A DNA stretch of 64,000 nucleotides from Linepithema humile (lineage: Eukaryota > Arthropoda > Insecta > Hymenoptera > Formicidae), in NCBI RefSeq assembly GCF_040581485.1, contig NC_090128.1:16649431-16713430 (forward strand). Direction: 5' to 3'. The notes below the pieces were generated by a model that was not told the origin of the DNA, ran no database searches, and was given only the letters and a program-made list of their open reading frames with translations. This document shows positions 1 through 12,345 of this stretch, piece after piece; the first letter of the stretch is position 1; the number at the start of each line of letters is the position of its first letter. The position numbers were made by a program, and so were the translations under genes.

Positions 1-3
1 ACA

Positions 4-720
4 ATGTTGTTCAATATGTTGGGTAACGCTGAGCTCATAGTCTCGGATAGAGGCACAGCCTTCACCTCCCAGGAATTTGTAGAATTTTTGCGGTTAAAAA
101 ATGTTAAACATCGGTTAATTGCGGTGGCAGCCCCATGGGCAAATGGCTTAGTCGAAAGAGCCAACAAATTCCTCAAATCCTCTCTTAAGAAAATAGTGGA
201 GGAACAGCAAGATTGGCACGCGTGTCTGAACACAGTGCAATACGTGGTGAATAATACGCATCATGCGTCTCTCCAGGCTTCCCCTTCGAAGATGCTATTA
301 GGCTACAATCAACGTAACCACTCGGATGCGGCCCTTGTCAAACTGTTGCATAAGATCTCCAAGATAGAACTAGATTACACAAAAGAGAGAGATTTAACTA
401 GAGAATTAGCCATAGGAGTAACTAATAGAATCAAAAATTACAATAAGCAGTATTACGATAAGAAACACAAGAAGCCTTCGACATACTGTGCGGGTGATTA
501 CGTGTTGATTAGGGATTCGGTGCTCAAGCCAGAAGAGGACAAAAAACTAAAGCCTAGTTATAAAGGTCCGTACAAAGTGGCAAAGGTTTTGAATAAAAAC
601 CGCTACGTCGTTCAGGATATCCCCGGGTTCAACATAACTTCGAGACCGTACAACTCTATCTTATCACCAGACCGTATGAAGTTATGGATTAAACCCGTTA
701 GCAAAGATGTTCAAACGTGA
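4..720 (+). pseudogene. Ty3/gypsy Pol, C-terminal integrase fragment
   Basis: The frame is open to the left edge, so this is the tail of a Pol polyprotein whose gag, protease, RT and RNase H lie outside the window. An Asp in SDRGTAF and a Glu in NGLVERANK are the second and third residues of the DDE triad; the HHCC finger and first Asp would be upstream. Near residues 175-200 the motif YKGPYKV is the GPY/F module of gypsy integrases, with no chromodomain visible. The frame ends in TGA and is followed by a (TA)n tract, a purine-rich stretch and a probable 3' LTR, which is the usual order. The visible part is intact, but autonomy cannot be judged. It is not a Polinton integrase: it lies 40 kb from that element. 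Confidence 0.85.
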
Positions 721-802
721 AAAAGTAGTTTTAAGCGTAGTAGTTAAGATTAAAGCGTGCGTTTGCGATAAATACCAAAGTATCTTGCAATATTTTAGCC
801 AA

Positions 803-809
<7 letters not shown>

Positions 810-850
<41 letters not shown>
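810..850. repeat. (TA)n microsatellite
   Basis: Perfect TA dinucleotide run between the gypsy Pol stop and the candidate polypurine tract. Confidence 0.95.
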
Positions 851-851
<1 letters not shown>

Positions 852-885
852 CCTATTTTTGTTAAAAAAAAAAAAAAGAAGAGAC

Positions 886-1630
886 TGACTCATATAGGTT
901 ATTGCCAAATGTTTAATTATAAGAAAACTCAAAGGTTTATTTTTTGTTACTCGGGCTCAATGTGCTCATAATTTAATTTTTATACGCATGAAAATTTTTC
1001 TTTTTGTTATCCTAGCGTATAAGTATAAGGTTTTGTATGTGATAGTTCTATCGTCTAGATTAACGAGCTAACATCTGTATGCCTAAGAAAGTCTGTACTC
1101 AAGCAATCGGGACGATTGGTCTTTCAGGCTGGCCGACTGTAAGAGTTTAGGGTATAAGGCTATTTGTCACCTTGATCTCACGAATAGCATCTAAATATGT
1201 GATTGGTTAACGCAACGCGTGCGTTAATGCATTCATAGTTAGCGCCATGTACTTCGCGTTTCTCGCGTACGATTGGTAGTTGCAGTGTAAAGGAGAAACA
1301 GAAAAAGAACGAGAAGAAGTGCAGTGAGTCTTCTGCGGTGTATCAACGTGTCGCGATCCGCTTGCTGTAGTATTCGAGAAATAAAAAGAATAGTATATCG
1401 CACTCAGTGTCGCTTGCCACTTTCAATCCTCATTCCTCCTAACAATACGTTCGTGTTGTGATTCCGCGTTTTAGAGTTTCCACGCCGTGTTTCAACCTCC
1501 TCGTGGTTTGTCGGCTCGGATCTCTTTGCTCGAATCTGCGTAAGCTAGTTCACGGACAATTCATTGACTCTGTCGGTATTAATTATACGCGTTCTATGCT
1601 CATAGACGCTAAGAAAAAGCATAATTTACA
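886..1630 (+). repeat. Candidate 3' LTR of the gypsy element
   Basis: A purine-rich A14GAAGAGA tract (about 865-884) precedes a TG dinucleotide at 886. A polyadenylation-type AATAAA follows near 1381, and CA at 1629-1630 could end the repeat. The 5' LTR is outside the window, so neither boundary can be confirmed. The short frame at 1458-1646 inside it is not considered a gene. Confidence 0.4.
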
Positions 1631-1637
1631 TATAAAT

Positions 1638-1917
1638 GTAGGGTAGACCAGGGCAAATCGGACCAATTTTTCTTCATAGGTACAAAAGTAATAAAAAACT
1701 AATTTTGTTATTAAGTTTTACTATAAATTCTTAATCTTTACATCTCTGGCTTGAGTTTTATATAATATAATACATAAACGGTATTTACATAAATGGTATT
1801 TCTTATTGCACAATGAAAAAAATCACGAAGAGAAAATTATCCGATTTGCCTCAATAAAAAACTAATGATAACTGTCTCAAAGCTTATAATGATCCGATTC
1901 GCCCTGGTCTACCCTAC
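1638..1917. mobile_element. MITE, ~280 bp, with ~27-bp terminal inverted repeats
   Basis: The left end GTAGGGTAGACCAGGGCAAA is matched in reverse complement at 1891-1917 with one or two mismatches. If the terminal TA on each side is a target duplication, this is a Tc1/mariner-type non-autonomous element. It carries no coding capacity. Confidence 0.75.
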
Positions 1918-2030
1918 TTAGATCATACAAATACTGCAATATAAATAAAATGTTACTTTCATTTACAAGTACACGCTTCTGAGGAAGAAATAAAAGAAGA
2001 AGCTTTTCCTCATCCAACTGCAATTATTAA

Positions 2031-2031
<1 letters not shown>

Positions 2032-2082
<51 letters not shown>

Positions 2083-2106
2083 GTGCGCGCATGCGCGCGC
2101 GCGCGC
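2032..2106. repeat. (GT)n tract grading into alternating CG
   Basis: About 45 bp of GT repeats run directly into an alternating CG/CA stretch. Alternating purine-pyrimidine sequence of this length is a strong Z-DNA-forming type. Confidence 0.9.
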
Positions 2107-4262
2107 ATTAATTAATAATTAAAGATACAATTAATGTGTTTGCATTAAGTTGTTTGCATATAACATATTTAGCTTATATTATCTTCCTATTTATGTGCCA
2201 AGGTATATAATTATAAACTGCATATACCGGGTGTTTCAGACCACCCGTCCCACCCTTTTAAAACGTAGGGATATGCTTGTACAAAAAAATGACTCAGACG
2301 AAATTTGCATGATTTTGAGAGATCTATCTGATGGTGACCTTGACTTTGACCTCGCAGTTGATTTTCAAGGTTATTTAAAGGTCAGAGTTATTTTTTTAAA
2401 TAAAAACCCCTATTTTTGATTCCAAAATCTAATAGCTAGTATCAAGAGCTTTTTAAAACACTATAATGAAGTTATTTTTTATTAAGTACTTTTCGAGTTA
2501 TGAGGCTTGTAAATTACAGTATTTTGACATAAAATACAAAATATCTTGTAAAATATTCAATTTTTGGGAATCTTACCTTAATACTTTTATGCATAAAATA
2601 ATGAGACGAATCAATTGGTATAAAGAAAACACATCGTTGCTTTCAAGAAAAAGTATGCAGTTGCATGTTGCAACATCAAAATATGACATGGTTGTCTTTT
2701 TTTACATCCCGTGAAATGTCGATTCCTACATAAGAGCATCCTTTTTCTGTCCTTTCTTTTTCCAATAATGTCTGTCCTTTTTCAACATGGCGGCGTCCAG
2801 ATCTGTCACGCCTCGCAGCTTTGACGATATTAATCACATTTATATAATTAATGTCGGTCCTAAAATTTATATGTAACGTATTGTGGAGGCGAATAAAGAT
2901 AGTGTATATCAAAATAATAGTATATTCTTTATAAAAATTTTGTTTAATATTAGAGTGTAATATAGTATAGCAAGACACATATAAATCTTTTAAAAAAAGT
3001 TGCTAATATATAAAAAAAATTTTTGTTTTTTTTTTTATAATGTTTTAACATATTAATAATAAGAAAATAATAAATAAATTCATAAAAAACTAGGAAAAGA
3101 TATGAAGCAAAAATATGAAGTAAAATTTAAAAATTTGCTAAACTGCAATAATCTAATTTTATTAATTTAATCCATAATTTGATAATCTCTGTCGGGAAGA
3201 AATATCAATTGACTCATTAAAGCTCGAATAGCTCAGCAAGTTAAAAAAAAAATAATTTAAACAATTTAACAATTGAAAATAAGATCAGAGTATAAAAACT
3301 AATTGTTATAAACAAATTATTAAAAATTTATTGTAAACAAAAATTAATAAATTAAAATAATGTTTTTGCATTTTAAATAAAAACGATGGCAATTTGCAAT
3401 TCGTAAAATATCATTTAATTGAAAATTTCTGAAACTATCAAAAAAATTTATTTAAAAAATCACTATTTTAAGTTGTTTAGATGTAAATTAAAAAAATAGT
3501 TATATTTTAATATATATCACTCTATCGTATAGTAAGAAGACCGGTATGTTCTTTTTTTTGCATTTTGCAATAAAATGATGGCAGATTGTAATTTGCAGGA
3601 TAAAATCTTTCAATTGTAAAATTCTAGAACACAAAAAAATTTACTTTATTTTAATCTATTTTTATTTAGTTTTATTTTATAACTTTTGATATAAATTAGA
3701 AAAAAAACTATATTTTAATACATCAGGTTATCGTACATTAAGAGGACCGGTATATATTTCTACATTTTACATTAAAGCAATGGTAGATAGAGATTTCCTG
3801 AGTAAGAAACTTTCGCTCGATAATTTTTACACTATGATTCTTGAAATTGCTACCTTAAATCGCTTAAGCATAGAAGCATTGAAAAAATTCTTTAAATATA
3901 TATTGGCTTATAGTATATCAAGAGGACCGGCTGTTTTTTTTTACATTTTACTTTAAAATAATAGTATAACAATTCGCAAGATCTTTTGATAGACAATTAG
4001 TCGTAGTATGACAAATTGTCCATCAAAAAAATATATTATCACATAAATCGTTATCTCAAGCAATTTAAACATAAATAAAAAATAATACTACTTTAATATA
4101 CATCGGCCTATTGTATAATAAAAGAATCGCTGTTTTTTTTTTGCATTTTGCAGAAAAATAATAGCGTTTGTGATTTTATGATATTAATAGAACTATATAA
4201 ACATAACATTATACATACTATTCAATTATACAATACATATGTAATCGCGATTTTTATAATTA
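2107..4262. repeat. A/T-rich intergenic DNA with degenerate ~190-bp repeat units
   Basis: No gene is supported. From about 3,490 to 4,190 there are four diverged units marked by variants of AGAGGACCGG (near 3,535, 3,740, 3,921 and 4,120), followed by a T-rich stretch and 'acatttta'. The same units form the larger array at 14,100-16,500. Near 2,225 a GGGTGTTTCAGACCACCC-like start may be one end of another fold-back family. Confidence 0.6.
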
Positions 4263-4600
4263 TACAGGGTGTCCCCGACATGATGAAACACCTCTCATAT
4301 ACAGATAGAGCGGGTCAAACCGAGTAGAAAAGTCCTGAACCATTTTTTTTATAACACGTAATTAAGGAGTAATTATTGAATAAAGCAGGCCAATCAGCGC
4401 CGACTTTTAGTCGGGCGCACGTCAGTGAGCCGCGCACACTACCAAGAGCGTTTAAAGGTCGGCGCTGATTGGCCTGCTTTATTCAATAATTACTCCTTAA
4501 TTACGTGTTATAAAAAAAAATGGTTCAGAACTTTTCTACTCGATTTGACCCTCTCTATCTGCATACGAAAGATGTTTCATCATGTCGGGGATACCCTGTA
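4263..4600. mobile_element. Fold-back MITE, 338 bp
   Basis: Long inverted arms of about 140 bp begin TACAGGGTGTCCCCGAC and end with its near-perfect complement. The central loop contains GTCGGGCGCACGTCAGTGAG. A half copy of the same family lies at 13,905-14,095. Confidence 0.85.
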
Positions 4601-4751
4601 CAATAAGAGAAAAAGTACATGGAGCGGAGGGATTCAGCATAATGTTTTAACTAAAGATTATATTCTTTGTAATATATTTTAAAGAACATTTTTAATTCGG
4701 TAATATTTCTAATAATTTTTATAATTTGTGTTTTTTATCGCCTTAAAGCCC

Positions 4752-4902
4752 GTATCATTCTACGCATTGAAGATTGAGATTAAAAATTGAAAATTGAAAA
4801 TTTGACTAATTAGGAAAAAGAAATATTTGTTTGTTTGTTCCCGATTAGTCAAATTCCCAATCTTCAATTTTTAATCTCAATCTTCAATGCGTAGTCTGAT
4901 AC
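4752..4902. mobile_element. Fold-back element, ~150 bp
   Basis: Arms of about 60 bp around CGCATTGAAGATTGAGATT are inverted across a short loop. It has no coding capacity. Confidence 0.8.
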
Positions 4903-5264
4903 AGACTTAAGACTTAACGCAATATATTTTGGCGATCGATAATTATATCGATAAGGCTGCACTAATCGATCGTTGTTAACTGGTGATAAGAGGTTATGCG
5001 GTTACTGTTCTTTCTGCATCTCAAGAGAATGAATAATTATTAAGTTTGTTCTTTATAACTGATTTTTCTACACTGAAAATAAAATAGGTATTTATTTTTT
5101 TTAAGTATTAAAAATAAAGAAAAGGAAACTAGTGCAGGAAATTCAGATATAAAAAACAAATGTATTTTGTTTGATAGTGATTAGTCACTTAACCTATAAG
5201 ATAAGCAATAAGTATAATAAGTAATAAATGCACAATATTGTACAATAAATATAAGAAATAATCC

Positions 5265-5471
5265 TTGTGCAAAATAAACAATAAAAAGAAATTTGCTATT
5301 ATTTTATCAAATAATAGTCAATATGAAATTTGCAAATTTGCTGATCTTAAAAAGTTTAAGAATCAGCAGTTATCACAAAAAAAGCATGATAAATATTTAT
5401 TCGTTAAAAAATGTAATAAGAAGACTGTGCAACTTGTTGGTATTCATTGTGAGTTAAACTACATTAGATAA
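5265..5471 (+). other. Short open segment, possible upstream exon of copy A
   Basis: A 68-codon open stretch without an ATG start. The residues read like a small lysine-rich segment, and a splice-like TTTGCAG lies at about 5,541. It could be a 5' exon of the recombinase gene that continues at 7,480, separated from it by an LTR insertion, or chance. No homology is recognised. Confidence 0.2.
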
Positions 5472-5710
5472 CATTAAATAACGTAAAGCGATTTCTATTT
5501 AGAGAATAATTTATGCTATAATACAGTATATTTATATTTGCAGATAATTATCAAATGTTAAATGAATTCGTACAAAACTTGAAAGCTGATATTCCACGAG
5601 TAAAAGTTGCGACGACTTTTCCGTCGGGCAGAAGTAGACCCGCCGGTAAGCGTATCAAACCTCGTTGCTCTATGCAATGGATGTTAGTGATTACTTCAAT
5701 ATTTAAAGTT

Positions 5711-5960
5711 GGGCGCCAGGCGCGGATTAACGCGCCGCACGAACAAATTACGTTAAAAACAATGATTTTCTTTAACGAGCAACGGCGATAAGCGCGACTA
5801 GCCCACTCTACAAACGGCAGAGGGGCGAGGTTCTTTCGAGACGCGAAATACTGATTTGGAGAGAGGAGTCTGAAATCGGACGGTTATTGAGAACACATAA
5901 ATTTCATAACAAATAACATTTAATTATATAGATTAGGTTAAATGATATTAAATGAGATTG
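5711..5960 (-). repeat. LTR retroelement: PBS and U5/R end (minus orientation)
   Basis: On the minus strand TGGCGCCCAAC (5,711-5,718 plus neighbours) is a classic tRNA primer-binding site. Immediately beside it is a hairpin, GGCGCG-GATTAA-CGCGCC. The same PBS, hairpin and a downstream GCAGAGGGGCG-AGTTCTTT block recur at 39,867-40,000, so the two loci belong to one LTR family. The internal part (lower coordinates) is almost entirely missing. Confidence 0.55.
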
Positions 5961-7210
5961 ACGCCGGGTGATAGGCGCCTTAACAATCCCGCGAAGGGGA
6001 GACATTCTTTTATCTCTGTGAGAGGCTTCAGGATTTGGCTGTTCGACTCGCGGAAATCCGCGTACTCTCGTCTCACACGGTATAATATTCGGCGTGCAAG
6101 TTCGATCACTCTCATTAAATACAGCTGTTACTATTAACTCGACTTTAACCTTTCTCCTTAACGGTTAGCCTACAATACGAGTTCTGTCTTAATATTATTC
6201 TCACGGTTCGGATAGTAAACGCTCGACAGAAGGCCGGGGCGAGAAATACGCGATAGGCTAACTCCAAAAATTCTAACACTCGGTACAGCAATACACAAAT
6301 AGACGCGAAATTATCATTTATGGACGAGAGACATTATTTAACGCAAGACGACTTTCGGCTCGGCAGCCCCGAGGGGGATAGCATGGTGAAATCTTAATTT
6401 ACAGAAACGGTAGTCAGCGGGGCCCGGCCAAAATCTAACCTCACATGATAGCGCGAGGCATCTCGAGATAAGCTATATTCGTTACGCAAAATATGCGGGT
6501 TCTTAATTCCGCGAGGCTCGGGCCGCCTGCTGATACCGCTCTTACCGCGAAGTCGAAGTGGTGGTCTTACAAATCGCTGGTACGCCCGTAGTGGTCCTCG
6601 AGGTTCCGCCTAGGTTGCCAACTCGCCGAACAGTGACGACAGTGAGGCTCGCCGGACAGCGGTGACATTCCGCGCATCGTCCTGCGCATGTAGATCCTCG
6701 CTATCGATTAGCGATTCTTGATCCTTCGATGTTTACTAGATCTCGATGCTCGTGTCGCTCCTCGATACTTCGGCCCTTGGTGACGCTTCTCCGAGGTGAC
6801 TCCGGTCTCTCTCTTAGGGCAGCTGCCGTTAACGCCCCTCGCGGCCTTTTCCGTTTACGGATCCAAACCTTCTCTGAATCGGCCGGGAACTGATCAGGTT
6901 CCGACCTGATTCTGCTTTGGCTCGTTACGACAGCTTCTTTTTCGGGTACTCCACTCCGGGTCTTCGGCGTGTGAGAGCGCGCTTCCCTCTCGGGCATCAT
7001 CTCTCTCGGTGCGTCCACCGGCCTTGATATGCTCCAAATCTGCAATTGTATCTACGGTAGCGACTTTGTCTGGAATCTAATTGTTTATTCAAGGATATTT
7101 TACTTGACCTTGTTCCGGATCTGTCTACACGCCGTCCGAGCCTCCGTCGTCCTGTCTGCTGAGTCCCTCGCAGGTCCCACGAAGGCTGCTCCACTTTAAT
7201 CACAATATGG
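5961..7210. other. G/C-richer block, probably the rest of the LTR element
   Basis: About 1.2 kb with clearly higher G/C than its surroundings. Minus-strand open frames at 6,701-7,045 and 6,997-7,203 are Arg-rich, have no recognisable domain, and overlap each other. I regard the block as LTR or leader sequence of a decayed retroelement; a captured host fragment is the alternative. Confidence 0.3.
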
Positions 7211-7214
7211 GAGT

Positions 7215-8301
7215 TTGGCCACTCACCACGACTCGCATAATTCGTTACAACGCAAAATCTACAATCTCAAAAAGAGAATTAAGAGGGAGAGGTCGTCGCC
7301 CCCCACGGTGGGGTTTCCGACCTCAAATTTCCCTCCTCGATCGGGCTTTCTCGCCCTTGTGACGGACCTCAAAATGTCACGTCACAAAGTTGAAGCTCTT
7401 AAAAAAGAATTACATAAATTTACTTCTTTGAAAGAAATTGAAAAATCTAATTATAGCATACAACTTCTGTTTTAACAGATAAATCAGAAACGCAACTTGA
7501 TTTATCAGCTTGTGTTACAAATTCTACTAACGTGTCAGTTACAACGGAAAGTAAGTATGCAATTAAAATTTAGAATTGAAATAGCCATCAGTAAATTAAA
7601 AGTTTAATTTTATGATATTAATAAATTAGGAAGAAATATTTTCAAATCTTAAAGAAATTTGACATAACATTCTTATTCTAATTATTTTATATATATATGT
7701 ATATATAATATATATATATTTATTAGTTAGATGATGAGATTGTGTTAAAATATTTATAAATAACAAAAGAAATAAAAAATTTGTATGTTAAGTAATGATT
7801 GTGACATTTGATACACTTATTATTTTTAAAAAAACAATTCTTAAAAAATTAATAGAAACAATTATATTATCATTATTTATTATTATATTTTATATCATCA
7901 TTTTTATTACTTTTTTTATGTACAGGTTATAATAATAGTACATTAGAAGATGAAAAGAAGTTAGATAAATCTCGTACACTTTTAAAAAACTATAATATTG
8001 TTAAGAGCTCATCTACAAAATGCATTTTAAGAACACAGAGCAGTGCTTCAACAGCTTATTACATGAATAGTGAGAAAGTTTTAAATAAAAGTGAAATAAA
8101 TAAAAACAAAAGTCTAAATAAAGGTAAATTATTAATCAAATAACAATAATTTTTTTATACTTTTTATATCGAGATAATTAATTGGTAATTTTTATTTTAA
8201 AAGATAGAAGTTTGTTGATCATTTTATGTATTATATAAAACAGAAAACATTTGCAACATCAGAATATACATATGTACGAAATATATACGTGTGTTAGTGA
8301 C

Positions 8302-8362
<61 letters not shown>

Positions 8363-9776
8363 AATGTATTTTATATGTGCGCCTTAAAGCTTGTTTCTGT
8401 TATATAACATTATAAATAGATTTCTATCTTGAATTTTGTCTAAAATTCTAGATATTGGTTATTCTAAATTAAATATAAAAAGTATTTTTCTAGAAAATAT
8501 ATATGATAATGTTATAGATGAAAATATTAATGTCAAAAATGTATTTGATAAAGTTGCAAATAATGGACCTACGATTATTAGTAATAATCCATTTTCTACT
8601 ACTCTATTGATATTACCAGCTAACAAGATACAAAAAACCTCTTTGAATGAAAGGTAAATAAAAAATTTTTTATTTCTTATTAATAATAATAATTCAAACA
8701 AATTATATAATTCAAAAACATAATACAAAGAACAAGAATGCGATACATGCAATTTCTCATAGTTTTTTCATTCTGAATGTTTAAAAATATTCTATCACTT
8801 TTGTTATCAATTTTGAAAAATTCAAAGTTAGAAAAGGAGTTATTTTGATGCACTTTACCGTTATAAGATGCAGTTATAACTATGTTATGTTATAACTATG
8901 ATATATGATGTTATAACTACATCTTATAACTTGTTAGGAAAGTTTTTTTCATAAAGTAATTAAATTAATTATAAGAATTTTATCAATAATAATAAACATA
9001 AAAAATTTATTTTTAAAGTTGAAAGTCTTATAATATACTAATATTAAAGATAATTCTTTTTAAATTCTTTTTCATACAAAATTATAACATAATAAAGTCC
9101 TTATACATTATACATAATAACATAAAATAGTCCTCTTTTTGTATTTGTGTTCGATAAAAACTATTTTCTTTTTTGTAAAATTATGTTATTAATAATACCA
9201 TATTCTGTTAATTAATAGTGACCTGTTATCAAAAAGTCAAATATCAACTATAAATAAATCAATAGAATCAATAAATAACGAATTGAATTGGAGTTGGAAT
9301 GGAAATGAATTAGTGGTACCTCAATGCGAAGATATTCAAGACAAACAATTTGAAAACTTGGCTTTTAGATCAGATTGGTAAATCAATTATTTATAAAAGA
9401 ATACGTTGTCTTTTTTATGTCTTTTTTATGATTATAATTTTAATGATTAATGTGGTTCTTAATGTATTAAACTTTAACAAACTTTAACTTTTTAGGGACA
9501 ATGACGGAGCAATTTTGAATGATACATTACACAATTTAACAGAACAAAACAATTTAGACATGGATTCTAAACAATTGTATGGAAAAAACTTATTGGCTCA
9601 TTCTTCAGTAAAATGTAACTTTTTTTTTTAATTTATTATTGTTAAATTTTACAATTTTTACAATTAAATTTTAATCAACATTTACAATATTTTAATTATT
9701 TTAGATTCTCAAAATAACGATAACTTTTCTGAATCACATAGTGAATATATTTTATCTGAATATTCATCTGAAGAAT
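7215..9776 (+). pseudogene. Copy A, 5' exons of zinc-finger tyrosine recombinase gene
   Basis: Several short open segments are bounded by good splice sites: about 7,482-7,549 (TTTAACAG before, GTAAGTA after), 7,926-8,124, 8,452-8,654, 9,213-9,378, 9,497-9,616 and from 9,704. They encode Ser/Asn/Lys-rich, low-complexity protein with no known domain, as do the upstream exons of copy B. The exon opening at 9,704 has an in-frame TAA at 9,776-9,778, before the zinc fingers. The first exon is uncertain; 7,215-7,475 is open but without a secure start. The exon structure is like that of a host gene or of an element that recruited introns. Confidence 0.5.
8304..8361. repeat. (AT)n microsatellite
   Basis: AT dinucleotide run inside an intron of copy A. 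Confidence 0.95.
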
Positions 9777-9907
9777 AAGATGAACATATCTCAAACAATA
9801 CATCTGCAAATAAAATTTCAAAAAAAAGTGATTCTTTTAATAATTATGGATTAAATATTTCATTAACAACGAATATTTATGGCAAATCGTCACGCAATAA
9901 TGAAGAC

Positions 9908-10570
9908 ATGTATATTGAATCAGCTCCACCAAAAGGATCTAAACGTACTTTTAGAAAACATTTCTGCTTATTTTGCAAAACGTGGCAATCCAAAATTAGT
10001 CGGCATTTAGAGAGAAAACATAAAGAGGAAAAACGAGTAAAAGATTTTATTGATTTACCAAAAAAGTCTAGTGAAAGAAAAAACTTAATTAATATGTTAC
10101 GAAAGGAAGGAGATTTTTATTATAATACTAATAATGACGTGAATAGTGGTGAATTGATAATTTGCAGAAGATCTGCCGAAAAATGTAAAAACACTGCGCG
10201 AGATTATATTGCTTGTCCAAAATGTAAAGGATTCTTTAATAAATTAAATTTAAGGCACCATACAGCACATTGCATTGATCAAAAACGTAAAGGTACTAAA
10301 GTTTGTCATGTTCTTAGTCGGCAAATAATGGGTAGATACGCAAGCCAAGCTGACAATATTTTACGCCAAATAGTAATGCCACGATGTCGTGACGACAGAA
10401 TAACACGTCTTATTTGTTATGATCGATTAATTATGGAACATGGAAATAAACTTTGTTTAAAATATCCATCTCCCCATCATCATGATATGATACGACAACG
10501 ATTAAGACAACTTGGTCGTTTCCTTTTAGAAATTAGACAGCATTGTCAAGATATTGATGACTTGTCATAA
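9908..10570 (+). pseudogene. Copy A, zinc-finger half of the Crypton-like recombinase
   Basis: This 220-codon frame aligns along its length with residues ~90-305 of copy B. A C2H2-like finger lies at residues ~18-39 (CLFCKTWQSKISRHLERKH), and a second Cys/His cluster (CPKCKGFF...HHTAHC) at ~103-121. Both are followed by the basic helix-rich region that precedes the recombinase core. The frame breaks at 10,570, exactly where an inverted copy of an upstream exon has been inserted (10,571-10,845). Homology to copy B resumes immediately after. The zinc fingers probably bind DNA; the protein would act in the nucleus if expressed. Confidence 0.75.
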
Positions 10571-10845
10571 TTAAAATATTGTAAATGTTGATTAAAATTT
10601 AATTGTAAAAATTGTAAAATTTAACAATAATAAATTTAAAAAAAAAGTTACATTTTACTGAAGAATGAGCCAATAAGTTTTTTCCATACAATTGTTTAGA
10701 ATCCATGTCTAAATTGTTTTGTTCTGTTAAATTGTGTAATGTATCATTCAAAATTGCTCCGTCATTGTCCCTAAAAAGTTAAAGTTTGTTAAAGTTTAAT
10801 ACATTAAGAACCACATTAATCATTAAAATTATAATCATAAAATCA
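10571..10845 (-). repeat. Inverted duplication of an exon of copy A
   Basis: This ~275-bp block is the near-perfect reverse complement of 9,425-9,695, including the exon at 9,497-9,616 and both intron flanks. It sits inside the coding exon of copy A and interrupts it between the zinc-finger and catalytic halves. Confidence 0.85.
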
Positions 10846-11998
10846 TCCAAAATATTATAAAATATGTATTGATGTCATAAATATTCTTGCTGGTTTTGAT
10901 ACTACAACAAGAACTTATAAAATTCCGTCATTAGCAACCTCATTAGGCACTTTATTAAAAACTACAGGAAAGACATTAATTTCTTTGACAATATTTGAAG
11001 ATAATGTAAAACAAAAACAAGTAAAAAATTTTTTAACTTTGTTAAATAATGAATATGGTCCAGCAGTTAATAAAGTTGCTTTAGAAACACAACAGCAATT
11101 ACAAAGGAAAAAGAAAGTTATTCTTCCTTCCATTAACAATATAAAAAAATTAGACAACTTTTTAAAATCACAACGTACTATAGTTTTGAATAATCTAAAA
11201 CAAAAGTATTCATTTAAAGACTGGCTAAAGCTCTCTGAAAGTACATTAATATCAATGCAATTGTTTAATAGACGAAGAGCAGGAGAAATGGAAAGGACTT
11301 TAATTGAAAATTACAAAAATTATATAAAAATTGACCCAGAGACAAATATGGATGCGTTTAATGCACTTTCGTTTGAATGTCAAAAAATAGCGATGGAATA
11401 TGTGCGATTTACGATACGTGGAAAGTTGAACCGTACTGTATCTGTTTTATTGGATTCGGAACTACAAGAATGTGTAGAACTAATTCTTCAATACAGAAAA
11501 AAAGCTGGTGTTAGTTCAGCAAATCCTTATGTTTTTAGTATTCCCAATACAGATCTTCGTAAACAGGCATATTTAAAAGCATGTGATTTAATGCGCAAAT
11601 TTTCAATTGAATGTGGAGCTGATCAGCCTGAAACTTTACGAGGTACTACTTTACGTAAGCACGTAGCAACATTAGGAGTTAACTTGAATTTGACAGATAC
11701 CGAGATATCGGACCTTGCTAATTTCATGGGACACGAGGAAAAAATCCATCGTGAACATTATAGAATGCCAGTAGTTCATCGAGAAATTTTACGTATGTCC
11801 AGATTATTACAATTTGCGAGTGGCAAAAATGAAAATGAAAATAATCCCAATAATATAAAAAAAAATGATAAAGTTGTAAATAATACTTTGGAAAATAATA
11901 TGATTTCAAGTACTTCAAATGATAGTAAGTATTTTATGCATTTCTTGGACAATTTAATTATAAAAGATCTAAAATATACTACATATAGAAACTTATAA
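10846..11998 (+). pseudogene. Copy A, tyrosine recombinase catalytic domain
   Basis: A continuous frame, open from about 10,849, aligns with residues ~308-619 of copy B. Tyrosine-recombinase landmarks are visible: the first Arg in FNRRRAGEMERTL, a Lys in IRGKLNRTVSV, the box II Arg/His in TLRKHVATLG, and MGHEEKIHREHYRMP, with the catalytic Tyr after the final His. This arrangement is that of Crypton-type elements, which cut and rejoin DNA through a 3'-phosphotyrosine. All expected residues are present, so the domain itself looks intact although the gene is broken upstream. An Asn-rich linker follows, with a splice donor near 11,925. Confidence 0.8.
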
Positions 11999-12345
11999 AT
12001 AAAAATTAACTTTTAAAAATTTATTTAAAAAAGGCTTACATTGTTATATTAAATTTGAATAATTGTAAATTATAAATCTGTTGATTAATTTGAAATTAAA
12101 TGTTACTTCTCAACAACTTATTAACAAATTTCTAAAATATTATTAAATAAATTTCTTTTTATTTGTATCTGTTTTACATTATCCACAATATATTTCCACA
12201 ATAAAATAAAAAATATTAAAGAAGAAAGTACAACAAAATTTGTTCTTTGATAGCCATAATATTGTATAAATAAAATATTAATATATGATATCAAAATTTG
12301 CATATAGTACAGATTTATATAATTTTTATTATTATAACATTTCAG

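Noticed and set aside
4..720. Polinton integrase
   Set aside because: It has the GPY/F module and following LTR-like sequence of Ty3/gypsy and is 40 kb from the Polinton block with other elements between.
6701..7203. Arg-rich minus-strand frames as a gag gene
   Set aside because: No zinc knuckle or capsid motif, overlapping frames, and on the LTR side of the primer-binding site where gag is not expected.
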